Shown piece after piece: positions 33,655 through 42,297 of a stretch of DNA of 64,000 nucleotides. Position 1 is the stretch's first letter. Every line of letters begins with the position of its first letter. Made by a program: the position numbers and the translations under genes. The stretch spans positions 12,322 through 76,321 of the forward strand of contig JBCDFR010000011.1 in the NCBI GenBank assembly GCA_039177505.1, written 5' to 3'. This DNA is from JABSQH01 sp039177505. Its GTDB lineage: Bacteria; Actinomycetota; Acidimicrobiia; Acidimicrobiales; Ilumatobacteraceae. The notes under the pieces were generated by a model, which was given only the letters and a program-made list of their open reading frames with translations, searched no databases and had not been told where the DNA came from.

Positions 33655-34428
33655 TCAGACCGGCAGTAGGTCGGCGGCGGTGAACGCCGAGCCGAAGCGC
33701 ACACACCAGACAACGACGGTGTCGTACACCGCGAGATCGACCTCGGCCGGGATCTCGTAGTTCTGGTTGCCGATGTTGCCCTGAAGGTCACCAAGGTCGA
33801 TGAAGTCGTCGTCGAAGGTGCCCTCGTCCGCGTTGGCCTCGGAGTTGACGAGATACACGTTGAGGTCTGGCCCGTTGTCGGTGGCGAAGTCCTCGAAGCG
33901 CAGGAACCGTTGTTCGCTGCCGTCGTTGAGGACGAAGGCACGACCCTCGCCCGAGTACCGGCCGCGGGGGATGAAGCTGCCTTCCACGAGGGTCGCGATC
34001 TGCGCCTCGGCCGATGCCGTCGCGACGGGTGTCTCGGTGGTTGGGGACACATCGTCGTTCGCGGTCTCATCCGCTGCCTCGCTCGTTGCTTCGGCGACGG
34101 CATCGAGCGAGGCCTGCACCTCACCGCCCGGGCCGGACTTGTCGATCTTGTTCTCATCGGTGCCGATCACTGCTTCGTCGCCGCCGGTCGTGGCAGCGTC
34201 GGCCGCTGGCGTCTCCTCGACGACGACCACCTCGTCGGGGCTGACCGATGCCGCGCCTTGCGCCGACGCGTCGGCTCCGGAGTCGAACACCGGGCCGGCC
34301 TCGTCGACCTCGTCGTCGATGAACATCAGGTGGAAAGCGAAGACGAAGAAGAACAGGTAGATGCCGATTCCAGCCAGCACGACGCCCGCCGGGATCAGGA
34401 ACTTCAGATTGCGGCGAACCCACTGCAT
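33655..34428 (-). CDS. Membrane-anchored DM13-domain protein
   Basis: 257 residues. One N-terminal membrane anchor (residues 9-33, LKFLIPAGVVLAGIGIYLFFFVFAFHLMF), then about 115 acidic, low-complexity residues, and a C-terminal DM13 domain: SFIPRGRYSGEGRAFVLNDGSEQRFLRFEDFATDNGPDLNVYLVN and LQGNIGNQNYEIPAEVDLAVYDTVVVWCVRFGSAFTAADL. DM13 has a conserved Cys (VVWC) proposed to act in redox or electron transfer. ATG 34428 is chosen because the frame further upstream runs antisense through another gene. Exposed outside the cell; exact role unknown. Confidence 0.8.
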   Translation of the reverse strand: MQWVRRNLKFLIPAGVVLAGIGIYLFFFVFAFHLMFIDDEVDEAGPVFDSGADASAQGAASVSPDEVVVVEETPAADAATTGGDEAVIGTDENKIDKSGPGGEVQASLDAVAEATSEAADETANDDVSPTTETPVATASAEAQIATLVEGSFIPRGRYSGEGRAFVLNDGSEQRFLRFEDFATDNGPDLNVYLVNSEANADEGTFDDDFIDLGDLQGNIGNQNYEIPAEVDLAVYDTVVVWCVRFGSAFTAADLLPV

Positions 34429-34535
34429 GGACCGACACGCTACGGGTGAGCGGTGCGGGCCGTCTGGCGCTCGGCGCGACGTCTCGATTCGTTCGGCGCC
34501 TGTTCCCAGATCGGCAAGGTCTTCTGGAACGGGCG

Positions 34536-36968
34536 CTATACCGGCACCGGGTCGCGATCGTCGGCCGCTTCGTCTGACTCGTCGGCCTGCTCGATCACCG
34601 ACGTGTGGGCGCCGCCCTCCACGTTCAGGGTGGGCAACAATCGGTCGAGCCAGCCGGGCAACCACCAGTTGCGGGCACCGAGCAGTTGCATCGTCGCCGG
34701 CACGAGCAGCATTCGTACGAGTGTCGCATCGAGGAACACCGCCGTCGCCAGGCCGAGACCGAACATCTTGATGATGCGGTTGTCTTCGAGCACGAACGAG
34801 CCGAAGACCACGACCATGATCGCTGCCGCAGCAGTGATCACTCGTGCTGTTGCGGCCAGGCCGTCGGCGACCGAGTTGATCGCATCCCCGGTGCGGTCGA
34901 ACTCCTCTTTCACCCGCGACAGGAGGAACACCTCGTAGTCCATCGACAGACCGAACACGATGGCGAACATCATCATCGGCAAGAACGGCTCGATCGGGCC
35001 GGCGGAGGTTCCGAACAGCTGCACGCCCCACCCCCACTGGAACACCGCCACCACGATGCCGTAGGCACCGCCGATCGACAGCATGTTCATGATCACGGCC
35101 TTGAGCGGCACGAGCAGCGAGCGGAACACCATCATCAGCAATATGAACGACAGACTCAGGACGGCGGCGAAGAAGATCGGAATACGGTCGGCGAGGTAGT
35201 CGCTGAAGTCGATGTTGGCGGCCACCGTCCCGGTCACATTGACGACCACCGGTGTGCCGTCGGCGGACTCGAAGAGCACCTCTCCCCGGAGCTGTTCGAC
35301 CAGCTCGGACGTGGCTTCGTCTTGCGGCCCGGTCACTGGAGTGACCTGAATAATCGCCGCTTCAGGGTTCGCCGGGTCGTTGGGGATCGGGCCGACGACG
35401 CTGGCCACACCCTCGGTCGCCTCGACAGCGGCAGCCACCCCGACGAGGGTCTGGAGATCGTCGGGCGAGCCCAACTCGGCGGTGAGCAATAGCGGGCCGT
35501 TCGTGCCCGCACCGAACGCCTCGGTGGTGAGGTCGTAGGCGGCACGGGTCGTGGTGTCTTCGGCGAAGTTGCTCTCGTCGCTGAATCCGAGCCGCAATCC
35601 GAACAACGGGATGGTCAGGACGAGGAGGAACGCCGTGGTGGCGAGCGCGATCCACCACGGGCGGGCCTGCACAAAGCGGCTCCAGCGATACGACAACGTC
35701 TCTCGGAGGGGCTTCTCTCGACGCGGCGGCAACTCGCGCCGCAGCGGCGCGACGGCCAGCGAGGCGAGAAGTACGACCGCTGCGATCGGTGCTCCGACGA
35801 GCAACGGCTCGATACCGAGACCCAGCCCGAGCAGCGACAACGACACGAACCCGGCCGCGATCAGCCCACGCACTCGTGTGACCTCGACGCGCCGCTGTGC
35901 GAACCCGAGCAGCGCAGGCAACAGCGTGACCGAAGCGGTCATGGTGACGAGCACGGTGACTGCCGCTCCGGTAGCCAACCCGTTGATGAACGACAGACCC
36001 ATGATGAACATCCCGAGCAGCGAGATCACCACGGTGAAGCCGGCGAACACGACGGCGCGCCCGGCGGTGTCGATCGCCGCGATCGTGGCCTGCTCCGGTT
36101 CGAGTCCGGCACGCAGCCCCTCTCGATATCGGGTGACGATGAACAACGCGTAGTCGATACCGACGCCGATACCAATCATCGCTCCCAACGTGATGGCGAA
36201 GTCGGGGACTGTCATCACGTTGGCCACCAACGTGATGAGCGCGGCGCCGATGCCAACACCGAATAGGGCCACGCCGATCGGCAGCCCCATAGCAAGCACC
36301 GAGCCGAACGACACGATCAAGATGACGATGGCGAAGGCGAGGCCGATCAGCTCCGACTCGGGCGGCTCGAACTCTCCGAGCGCTTGACCGCCCACCTCGA
36401 CCGTGAGTCCGTCGATGTCGGTCGGCCGAAGGTCGAGGATCTCCGCGCCGATTTCGGTCGCTTCCACCTCGTCGACGGTCTCAGCGAGGTCGACCTGGGC
36501 ATAGGCCACCTGACCGGCGAGTGGACCATCAGTCGCCGTCAGCCCGAGCGCTGCGCCCTGCGGTGAGTACGGGCTCACGACATCGACGCCGTCGATGGCG
36601 TCGACCTCCTCGAACAACTCGGTCATTGCCGCTGACACCTCGGCGTCGTCGATGCCCTGGTCGGCTTGGAACACAATCGTGCCCGACATGCCGCTGCCGA
36701 AGCCGTCGAAGTAGGTGTCGAGGGTGTCGAAGCCGCTCTTCGACTCCGAGTCGGGAATGGAGAACGAGTTGTCACTCGAACCGCCGAACGCTCCAGACAG
36801 CCCCAGAACGGCAACCAGAATCGCTACCCAGGCAGCTGCCACACGACGACGGCGACGGAACGCGAACCCACCCAGGCGGGCCCACATCGACGGTGACGCC
36901 GGTGGGGCGGAGGGGACCGAGTCGTCGACGCGCGGCTCGTCTCGGACATAAGTGGACGTTGTGTTCAT
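34536..36968 (-). CDS. MMPL/RND family membrane transporter
   Basis: 810 residues. Two repeats, each with one helix, a large extracytoplasmic domain and five further helices. GAMIGIGVGIDYALFIVTRYREGL and AIVFGLSMDYEVFLLSRVKEEFDRTGD hold the conserved membrane Asp-Tyr pairs of proton-driven MMPL exporters. VFGSFVLEDNRIIKMFGLGLATAVFLDATLVRMLLVPA is the closing motif. Actinobacterial MMPL proteins export lipids, glycolipids or toxic compounds. ATG 36968 lies four bases from a palindrome and is divergent from a TetR gene, so it is a likely TetR-controlled efflux pump. Confidence 0.88.
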   Translation of the reverse strand: MNTTSTYVRDEPRVDDSVPSAPPASPSMWARLGGFAFRRRRRVAAAWVAILVAVLGLSGAFGGSSDNSFSIPDSESKSGFDTLDTYFDGFGSGMSGTIVFQADQGIDDAEVSAAMTELFEEVDAIDGVDVVSPYSPQGAALGLTATDGPLAGQVAYAQVDLAETVDEVEATEIGAEILDLRPTDIDGLTVEVGGQALGEFEPPESELIGLAFAIVILIVSFGSVLAMGLPIGVALFGVGIGAALITLVANVMTVPDFAITLGAMIGIGVGIDYALFIVTRYREGLRAGLEPEQATIAAIDTAGRAVVFAGFTVVISLLGMFIMGLSFINGLATGAAVTVLVTMTASVTLLPALLGFAQRRVEVTRVRGLIAAGFVSLSLLGLGLGIEPLLVGAPIAAVVLLASLAVAPLRRELPPRREKPLRETLSYRWSRFVQARPWWIALATTAFLLVLTIPLFGLRLGFSDESNFAEDTTTRAAYDLTTEAFGAGTNGPLLLTAELGSPDDLQTLVGVAAAVEATEGVASVVGPIPNDPANPEAAIIQVTPVTGPQDEATSELVEQLRGEVLFESADGTPVVVNVTGTVAANIDFSDYLADRIPIFFAAVLSLSFILLMMVFRSLLVPLKAVIMNMLSIGGAYGIVVAVFQWGWGVQLFGTSAGPIEPFLPMMMFAIVFGLSMDYEVFLLSRVKEEFDRTGDAINSVADGLAATARVITAAAAIMVVVFGSFVLEDNRIIKMFGLGLATAVFLDATLVRMLLVPATMQLLGARNWWLPGWLDRLLPTLNVEGGAHTSVIEQADESDEAADDRDPVPV

Positions 36969-36971
36969 TAG

Positions 36972-36986
36972 TGGACAAGTTGACCA
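36972..36986. promoter_or_regulatory. Palindromic operator candidate between MMPL and TetR genes
   Basis: TGGACAAGTTGACCA is symmetric at all but two mirrored positions around the central G (TGGwCAA-s-TTGwCCA). It starts four bases before the MMPL start codon and is 36 bases from the TetR start, the usual place for a TetR-family operator acting on both promoters. Confidence 0.5.
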
Positions 36987-37008
36987 GTACAGTGGAGACG
37001 GTGCAAGT

Positions 37009-37014
37009 GATAAT
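37009..37014 (+). promoter_or_regulatory. -10 box of the tetR gene
   Basis: GATAAT lies eight bases before the GTG at 37023. A TTGACC occurs upstream, but at a 23-base spacing and within the palindrome. Confidence 0.3.
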
Positions 37015-37022
37015 CGGCAGTT

Positions 37023-37661
37023 GTGGCCGATGACACAGCGACCAGATCGATCCGACTCATCATGAATTGCCCTGCCAACCACTGCCCGCCCTGCGACGCC
37101 GACCCGCGCGTCGAGCGGACCCGGGCCGCCGTCACCGATGCGGCCGCTGCGCTGTTGCGCGCCGATGGTCCAGATGCTGTGACCCACGCCAACGTCGCCG
37201 CTGCGGCCAACGTCAGCCGCACGACGGCGTACAAGCACTACCCGACCCGTGCGGCGCTGCTACGCGCCGCGATCGAGTCGATGGAAAATCACGACTTCAG
37301 CGACTTCGAGTTCGGCGATGACCTGGCGACCGACCTGCGCAACATCTTCTCCGGATTCGTCATCGACCTCGCCGATGTCGAACAGTCGAAGCTGATGGCG
37401 ACGATGATGCTGCGTGCGCTCCACGACACTGCCTTGGCCGAGGTGCGTGACGGCTTCATGGCCGAGTTGCGTCCCGTGATCAACGAGGCGTTCGGTCGGG
37501 CGATCACCCGCGGCGAGCTGCGCGACGACCTCGATCTCGAACTCGCGTGGCGGACGGTCGCGGGGTCGCTCGTATTCACTCGGTTCCTCACGAGCGACCC
37601 GGTCGACGACGAGTTCCTCGAACGCGTCATCGACTACTTCATCGCGGCCAACGCTCCCTGA
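37023..37661 (+). CDS. TetR-family transcriptional regulator
   Basis: 212 residues. The N-terminal helix-turn-helix is at about 34-80 (RTRAAVTDAAAALLRADGPDAVTHANVAAAANVSRTTAYKHYPTRAALLRAAIES), followed by an all-helical ligand domain of normal length. An unusual Cys-rich lead (MNCPANHCPPCDADPR) precedes the DNA-binding domain: four Cys within about 15 residues could bind metal or sense oxidants if translated. GTG 37023 fits the GATAAT box; ATG 37062 is an alternative still including the Cys cluster. It is divergent from the MMPL exporter and presumably represses it and itself. Confidence 0.85.
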   Translation: MADDTATRSIRLIMNCPANHCPPCDADPRVERTRAAVTDAAAALLRADGPDAVTHANVAAAANVSRTTAYKHYPTRAALLRAAIESMENHDFSDFEFGDDLATDLRNIFSGFVIDLADVEQSKLMATMMLRALHDTALAEVRDGFMAELRPVINEAFGRAITRGELRDDLDLELAWRTVAGSLVFTRFLTSDPVDDEFLERVIDYFIAANAP

Positions 37662-37683
37662 CATCCGCGGCAGCACGGTACAG

Positions 37684-37705
37684 CGAGACTTCTAGTCTCG
37701 TTATT
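37684..37705 (+). terminator. Possible terminator after tetR
   Basis: CGAGAC (37684-37689), loop TTCTA, GTCTCG (37695-37700), then TTATT. A short but perfect six-base stem with a weak T-run, 22 bases after the tetR stop. The rest of 37661-37815 shows no gene. Confidence 0.4.
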
Positions 37706-37814
37706 AGCTCAGACCATTTCGGTGCCGTCGGGGCGGTGGGAGTGCCACTGGCCGTGGGCCGCCCACTCGCACTCGCGACGACCCCGATGCAGGCATGGCG
37801 TCGATCAAATCGAG

Positions 37815-37985
37815 CTACACCGATCGGCGATTGATCCACCACCGGGTGCCACCCGCCGCAACGGCAGCGACGACGCCGACCGCGATCGCGGTGCCCGAGA
37901 ATCCCCCGTCGATCAGCACGTACACGATGAGCGCGGCCAGTCCCGCGAGCACGGCGGACAACACGGCGTTGGTCGTGTTCGACAC
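37815..37985 (-). CDS. Small membrane protein, unknown
   Basis: 56 residues with two hydrophobic segments: NAVLSAVLAGLAALIVYVLID and GTAIAVGVVAAVAAGGTRWWI, then a basic end (NRRSV). The GTG at 37985 follows GGAGGGC closely. The frame stays open upstream to 38120, but that part is Arg-rich and lies across the next gene's promoter, so the short version is preferred. No family recognised. Confidence 0.5.
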   Translation of the reverse strand: MSNTTNAVLSAVLAGLAALIVYVLIDGGFSGTAIAVGVVAAVAAGGTRWWINRRSV

Positions 37986-38107
37986 GCCCTCCGAACGTAG
38001 TCGCGCCGTGAGTTCTCCGTTCGCGAACCGATCGCGGGCTTCGCTCCGTACCGGTCGGCGTACAGAACGACATCGATCACCGATCACACCCGATTCAGGA
38101 GACCCCC

Positions 38108-38650
38108 ATGCGCACACCACTGCTCGCCTCGCTCGCCGCCGCCACGATCGTCATCGCCGCCTGCGGTTCAGACGACGACAGCGACACGACCGCGGCGACC
38201 GACGCAGCCGCGACCGCGACAACCGACACGACACCCGCCAACGATCAGGCGACCACCGATCAAGGCACCACCGATCAAGGCACCACCGATGCGGCCGACG
38301 CCGAAGTGTTTGTGACGATCGTCGACTCGGAATTCGGCGAGATCCTCGCCGACGCCAACGGCTTCACGCTCTACGGATTCACCGATGACGTCGACGGCGT
38401 GCCCACGTGCGAAGGCGGCTGCGCCGGCGCGTGGCCGCCGCTGACCGTCGACACTGCCGAAGTTCCCGCGGGCCTGGATACCGCGGTCTTCACGGTCGTC
38501 GAACACCCCGACGGCTCGTCGCAGCTGAAGGCCGGCGACTGGCCGCTGTATCGCTTCGCCAGCGACTTCGGGCCGGGCGACGTCACAGGTCAGGGCTCCG
38601 GCGGCGTGTGGTTCGTCGTCGCTCCCAACGGCACGCTGATCGGCGCCTAA
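38108..38650 (+). CDS. Secreted-repeat lipoprotein (COG4315-like)
   Basis: 180 residues. Lipoprotein signal with lipobox IAAC and Cys19. A Thr/Asp/Ala-rich linker (20-66) contains three copies of the TTDQG-type unit. Then come two halves of the COG4315 type: FGEILADANGFTLYGFTDDVDGVPTCEGGCAGAWPPLTV, and LKAGDWPLYRFASDFGPGDVTGQGSGGVWFVVAPNG. The paired Cys in CEGGC and the LYxFxxD pattern are family hallmarks. Function is unsettled; such proteins are surface-anchored. AGGAG of CAGGAGACCCCC lies shortly before ATG 38108. Confidence 0.85.
   Translation: MRTPLLASLAAATIVIAACGSDDDSDTTAATDAAATATTDTTPANDQATTDQGTTDQGTTDAADAEVFVTIVDSEFGEILADANGFTLYGFTDDVDGVPTCEGGCAGAWPPLTVDTAEVPAGLDTAVFTVVEHPDGSSQLKAGDWPLYRFASDFGPGDVTGQGSGGVWFVVAPNGTLIGA
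38252..38290 (+). repeat. 15-bp in-frame direct repeats in lipoprotein linker
   Basis: ACCACCGATCAAGGC occurs twice in a row (38252-38266, 38267-38281), and its first nine bases appear a third time (38282-38290). Being a multiple of three and recent (identical), it could vary in number between strains. Confidence 0.7.
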
Positions 38651-38666
38651 CGATGACTCGCGGCGC

Positions 38667-38672
38667 TACCGT
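38667..38672 (+). promoter_or_regulatory. -10 box for the GrpB-family gene, leaderless
   Basis: TACCGT ends exactly six bases before the GTG at 38679. Confidence 0.4.
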
Positions 38673-38678
38673 CGCCCC

Positions 38679-39203
38679 GTGAGCGACGAGCCGGTGGTGA
38701 TCGCCACATACGACCCGCTGTGGCCGTCGCAGTTCGACGCTGCGGCCACGGAACTCCACCAGGCACTCGGGGAGTGGGCCGTCGACATCGAACACATCGG
38801 CAGCACCGCCGTGCCAGGGCTGGCGGCCAAACCGATCATCGACATCCAGATCGGCGTCAGCGAGCTGGCGTCGTTCCGGGCGCATCTTCCAGCGATCGAG
38901 GCGCTCGGATACACATATGTCCCGGACTACGAGGCACAGTTTCCCAACCGTCGCTACCTGCGCCGCCGTGCGGCGTCAGGGGTGACCACGCACCAGCTGC
39001 ATCTCGTCGAGCGGACCGATCCTGATTGGTGGGACCGTCACATCGCGTTTCGCGACTGGCTGCGGCGCCACCCCGACGATCGACAACGATACGAGCAGCT
39101 AAAGCAGACATTCGCTGCGACGTACCGCACCGACCGTGAGCGCTACACCGATGAGAAGAGCGAGTTCATCGACACGATCGTGCATCGTGCGTTGGCGAGT
39201 TGA
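38679..39203 (+). CDS. GrpB family (UPF0157) nucleotidyltransferase-fold protein
   Basis: 174 residues. VIATYDPLWPSQFDAAATEL and IEHIGSTAVPGLAAKPIIDIQIGV are the hallmark motifs: the HIGSTAVPGLxAKPxIDI block is nucleotidyltransferase-like, with paired acidic residues. VTTHQLHLVERTDPDWWDRHIAFRDWLRRHPDDRQRYEQLK is the C-terminal half. The family's reaction is not firmly known. The GTG start is supported by the TACCGT box six bases upstream. Confidence 0.87.
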   Translation: MSDEPVVIATYDPLWPSQFDAAATELHQALGEWAVDIEHIGSTAVPGLAAKPIIDIQIGVSELASFRAHLPAIEALGYTYVPDYEAQFPNRRYLRRRAASGVTTHQLHLVERTDPDWWDRHIAFRDWLRRHPDDRQRYEQLKQTFAATYRTDRERYTDEKSEFIDTIVHRALAS

Positions 39204-39215
39204 TCGTCGTGACCA

Positions 39216-40724
39216 CTACGCATCGGTGGTCGCGCCCACCGTGGTGGTCACGTTGCCATCGACCGGACAACGGCTCGACACCACGGTGACATCGGTGCGC
39301 TCGTCGGCGATCGACTCGGCACGCGGGAGCAACACGAACGCGAGCAGACCCGACAGGGTCACCACGATGGCCGACACGATCACCGCCCGACCGAACCCGT
39401 CGTCGAGCTGCAGCGGATCGCTCAACGCCGTTCCGGTGAGCCCCACCAGGCTCGGCACGGCGGCCACGAACAGCAGTCCGCCCGTTCGCGACACCGCGTT
39501 GTTCACCCCGGACGCTGCTCCAGCGCGTTGAGTCGGCGCAGCGCCGAGCGCGGTGGACGTGAGCGGTGCGACCATCAGCGCAAGACCGCAGCCGTAGGCG
39601 AGCACGGCTGGCAACACGTCGCCGACGTACGACGCCGTCGAGTCGATGCGCAACATCAGGAGCATTCCGACAGCGACGGTCAGCGGCCCGAAGGTGAGCG
39701 GGAGCCGCGGTCCGATCCGGCTTGCGAGGTCCCCCGCCCGCGCTGAGAACAGCAGCATCACGACAGTGACCGGCAAGAGCGCGGCTCCCGCGCCGACCGG
39801 CGACCAGTCGGCGGTGACCTGGAGCTGCAGGGGCAGCAGGAAGAACACCACACCCATCGCGCCGTACACCGTGAACGTCAACGAGTTGACGACGCTGAAC
39901 GTGCGGTCGGCAAACAGCTCGACCGGCAACATCGCATGATCGCGCCCGCGCTCGATGGCCAACAGCACCGGAATGGCCACGATGGCGACTGCGCCGAGCG
40001 CAACGTCGAGCGGCGACCACCCGTCGTTCGGGCCTTCGATCAGCGCATACGAAAGGCCGCCCAGCACGATCACCGTCAGCACCGCTCCGCGGACGTCGAG
40101 GCGCGAGGCGCCTGCGGAGTCGTTGCGACTCTCCGGCACTCTCGTCGACAGCACGAGCGCCGCGATGGCCACTGGAACGTTGATGAGGAAGGCCCACCTC
40201 CACGACGCGTCGACCAGGAGTCCGCCGACCAGCGGGCCGATCGCGCTGGCGATGCCGCCGAGGCCAGACCACGCTCCGACGCCGCGTCCCCGGTCTTCAT
40301 CGCGCAACGTTGCTTGAACGATCGCCAAGCTGCCGGGTGTGAGCAGGGCCCCGCCGATCCCCTGCAGCACACGAAACATGATCAGCGATTCGACGTTCCA
40401 CGCCGTCGCGCACAACAACGACGCCAACGCAAACCAAACGATGCCGATGCGATACATGCGCAAGCGACCACTGCGATCACCCAGAGACCCACCGATCAGG
40501 ATCAGCGCGGCCAGCGGCAGTGAGTATGCGTTGATCACCCAGGTCTGCTGCGCCGAGGTGGCCTCGAAATCGACGGCGATCGTCGGCAGTGCCACACCGA
40601 CAACGGTGCTGGTGAGCATGGCCACGGCAGAGCCGAGGATGGCCATGGCCAACACCGCCCGCCCGCGGGTCGAATCGAGGGCGACCGCCCCCGCTTCGTG
40701 ATCGATCTCTCGGCCGTGATTCAC
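39216..40724 (-). CDS. MFS drug-export family protein (DHA2, 14 helices)
   Basis: 502 residues and fourteen hydrophobic segments. MLTSTVVGVALPTIAVDF and QQTWVINAYSLPLAALILIGGSLGDRSGRLRMYRIG are the DHA2 motif D and motif A; LQGIGGALLTPGSLAIVQA is motif C, typical of drug/H+ antiporters. GTG 40724 overlaps the engB stop by four bases (GTGA), so it is translated with engB. Probably a proton-driven exporter of amphipathic compounds; specificity unknown. Confidence 0.88.
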   Translation of the reverse strand: MNHGREIDHEAGAVALDSTRGRAVLAMAILGSAVAMLTSTVVGVALPTIAVDFEATSAQQTWVINAYSLPLAALILIGGSLGDRSGRLRMYRIGIVWFALASLLCATAWNVESLIMFRVLQGIGGALLTPGSLAIVQATLRDEDRGRGVGAWSGLGGIASAIGPLVGGLLVDASWRWAFLINVPVAIAALVLSTRVPESRNDSAGASRLDVRGAVLTVIVLGGLSYALIEGPNDGWSPLDVALGAVAIVAIPVLLAIERGRDHAMLPVELFADRTFSVVNSLTFTVYGAMGVVFFLLPLQLQVTADWSPVGAGAALLPVTVVMLLFSARAGDLASRIGPRLPLTFGPLTVAVGMLLMLRIDSTASYVGDVLPAVLAYGCGLALMVAPLTSTALGAAPTQRAGAASGVNNAVSRTGGLLFVAAVPSLVGLTGTALSDPLQLDDGFGRAVIVSAIVVTLSGLLAFVLLPRAESIADERTDVTVVSSRCPVDGNVTTTVGATTDA

Positions 40725-41305
40725 GGCCTCAACCAGAGGTCGATCATGGAACGCAGCTGGTCGATGCCCGCGCCGGTGGTCGAGCTGACCCACAACACGT
40801 CACCGGGGTCGAGGTCGCATCCTTCCGCAAGGTCGCGGCGCCGACGCTGTCGCTTCGACGACTTCACCTTGTCGGCCTTGGTGGCGATGACGCTGTGCGG
40901 AGTGTCGTGATGGCGCAGCCACTCGAGCATCTGTTGGTCGAGCGGAGTCGGCCCGATCGCGCCGTCGACCAGCACCAGCACCCGATCGAGTTCTTCGCGA
41001 TCGAGCAGATACCCCTCGATCATGCGCGGCCACGTCGCACGCGTCGCCTTCGACGCCTTGGCGTAGCCGTACCCCGGGAGGTCGACGAAGGTTGCGCCAC
41101 TCGGGGTGGTGAACACGTTGATCAATTGCGTACGCCCAGGGGTGTTCGACACTCGAGCGAGCTGTTTGCGGTTGGCCAAGGCATTGATCAACGAGGACTT
41201 ACCGACATTTGACCGGCCGACCACTGCAAGCTCGACCGGAGATGAGGCAAGCTGTTCGACGTTGCTCGCGGAACTCACGAACTCGAGCTCCAATCGTGTC
41301 GACAC
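40721..41305 (-). CDS. engB: Ribosome-biogenesis GTPase EngB/YihA/YsxC
   Basis: 194 residues, a single TRAFAC GTPase domain. G1 GRSNVGKSS starts at residue 30, G2 lies in NTPGRTQ, G3 is DLPGYGYA, and G4 is in ATKADK followed by G5 VSSTTG. The YGYA and RSNVGKSSLIN signatures identify EngB, needed for assembly of the large ribosomal subunit. GTG start at 41305, 29 bases from the divergent lipoprotein start. Coupled to the MFS gene by overlap, an unusual partner. Confidence 0.92.
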   Translation of the reverse strand: MSTRLELEFVSSASNVEQLASSPVELAVVGRSNVGKSSLINALANRKQLARVSNTPGRTQLINVFTTPSGATFVDLPGYGYAKASKATRATWPRMIEGYLLDREELDRVLVLVDGAIGPTPLDQQMLEWLRHHDTPHSVIATKADKVKSSKRQRRRRDLAEGCDLDPGDVLWVSSTTGAGIDQLRSMIDLWLRP

Positions 41306-41309
41306 GACC

Positions 41310-41329
41310 TACAGTCAACCCCTAGGAGG
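41310..41329 (+). promoter_or_regulatory. -10 box and strong ribosome binding site before lipoprotein gene
   Basis: TACAGT (41310-41315) followed by AGGAGG (41324-41329), five bases before the ATG at 41335. This is the strongest Shine-Dalgarno in the window, in contrast to the many leaderless starts. Confidence 0.5.
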
Positions 41330-41334
41330 TTCCC

Positions 41335-42021
41335 ATGACCACAGCTCGCTCGCACACCTCAGTCCGCCGGGCACTCGCCCTCGGCGTGGGGCTCGCCGGC
41401 CTCACCGCCGCATGCAGCTCGGCCACCGAGGAGGGAATCGAGCAGTTGATCGAGTCCCAGAGCGGCGGGGACGTCGAGATCGACCTCGACGACGGTGGGT
41501 TCTCGTTCGAATCCGACGAGGGCAGCATGTCGGTCGACGAAGACGGGAACTTCATCATCGAAGGCGCTGACGGGGAAGTCGTCACCGGTCAGGCGGGCGA
41601 CGGCAGCTTCACGCTCGAGGACGAAGACGGCGTCGCCGAATTCGGAGTCGACGAAGAGGACGGCGACGTCAGCGTCCAGACCGAGGACGGCTCGTTCGAG
41701 TTCAACGAGGGCAGCGAGATCCCGGACGAATGGCCGTCCGAGGTACCCGTTCCCGAGGGCCTCACCATCACCTCGTCGGCGTTCATCGGCGACGGCACCA
41801 CCGGCCAGAGCACCGTTACCGGTGACGTTGCCGGTTCGCCCGTCGAATACGCCGAGGCCTACGGCGCGCTGCTGGTCGCTGAAGGCTTCGAGGAGACCGG
41901 CGTGTTCCGATCGGGTGACGACATCACGTCGACCTATATGAGCGATGCCTACACGGTGTCGATCAACGGCCTCGGGAGCACCGGGGAGTCGATCGTGACG
42001 ATCGGCGTGTTCAACAACTGA
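41335..42021 (+). CDS. Acidic secreted lipoprotein, unknown function
   Basis: 228 residues. Signal peptide with lipobox LTAAC, Cys27. Residues 38-120 are very acidic and repeat a beta-like pattern (DLDDGGFSFESDEGSMSVDEDGNFIIEGADGEV…GSFTLEDEDGVAEF…SVQTEDGSFEF). The C-terminus, EIPDEWPSEVPVPEGLTITSSAFIGDG…VEYAEAYGALLVAEGFEETG, resembles the small domain found after many such linkers. No enzyme motif is visible. The strong AGGAGG suggests high expression; the acidic repeats could bind cations, which is a guess. Confidence 0.7.
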   Translation: MTTARSHTSVRRALALGVGLAGLTAACSSATEEGIEQLIESQSGGDVEIDLDDGGFSFESDEGSMSVDEDGNFIIEGADGEVVTGQAGDGSFTLEDEDGVAEFGVDEEDGDVSVQTEDGSFEFNEGSEIPDEWPSEVPVPEGLTITSSAFIGDGTTGQSTVTGDVAGSPVEYAEAYGALLVAEGFEETGVFRSGDDITSTYMSDAYTVSINGLGSTGESIVTIGVFNN

Positions 42022-42025
42022 CTCG

Positions 42026-42235
42026 TCAGCCCGATATCAGCGACGCCAGCGCCCAGATCGTCGCCACGAGCCCGATCGCCGAGAACGCCAGACTGCGGCC
42101 GACCGGCGCGCGCTCGAGGTTGTCGTCGTCGAGTTGGCGCTCGGGCGGACGGATCACTGCCACGAGGTTGCCGACGAACAACGCGCCGCCGAAGGCCAAC
42201 ACGAGATACGCGAGGAGATCCTCACCGAGGAACAT
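42026..42235 (-). CDS. Small membrane protein, unknown
   Basis: 69 residues with two membrane segments (LLAYLVLAFGGALFVGNLVAVI and SLAFSAIGLVATIWALASLI) separated by a charged loop (RPPERQLDDDNLERAPVGR). ATG 42235 is preceded by a region open to 42343 that is Arg/Trp-rich and overlaps the start of the next gene, so the short form is preferred. No family recognised. Confidence 0.6.
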   Translation of the reverse strand: MFLGEDLLAYLVLAFGGALFVGNLVAVIRPPERQLDDDNLERAPVGRSLAFSAIGLVATIWALASLISG

Positions 42236-42297
42236 GCCCACAGCATGCCTGCCGCTCTGACCCGTCACCCACACGCGCCAGGCGCGATCATGGGGCG

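Noticed and set aside
37639..38073. Minus-strand frame of 144 codons upstream of the lipoprotein
   Set aside because: Arg-rich and overlaps the better-supported small membrane protein frame at 37815-37985.
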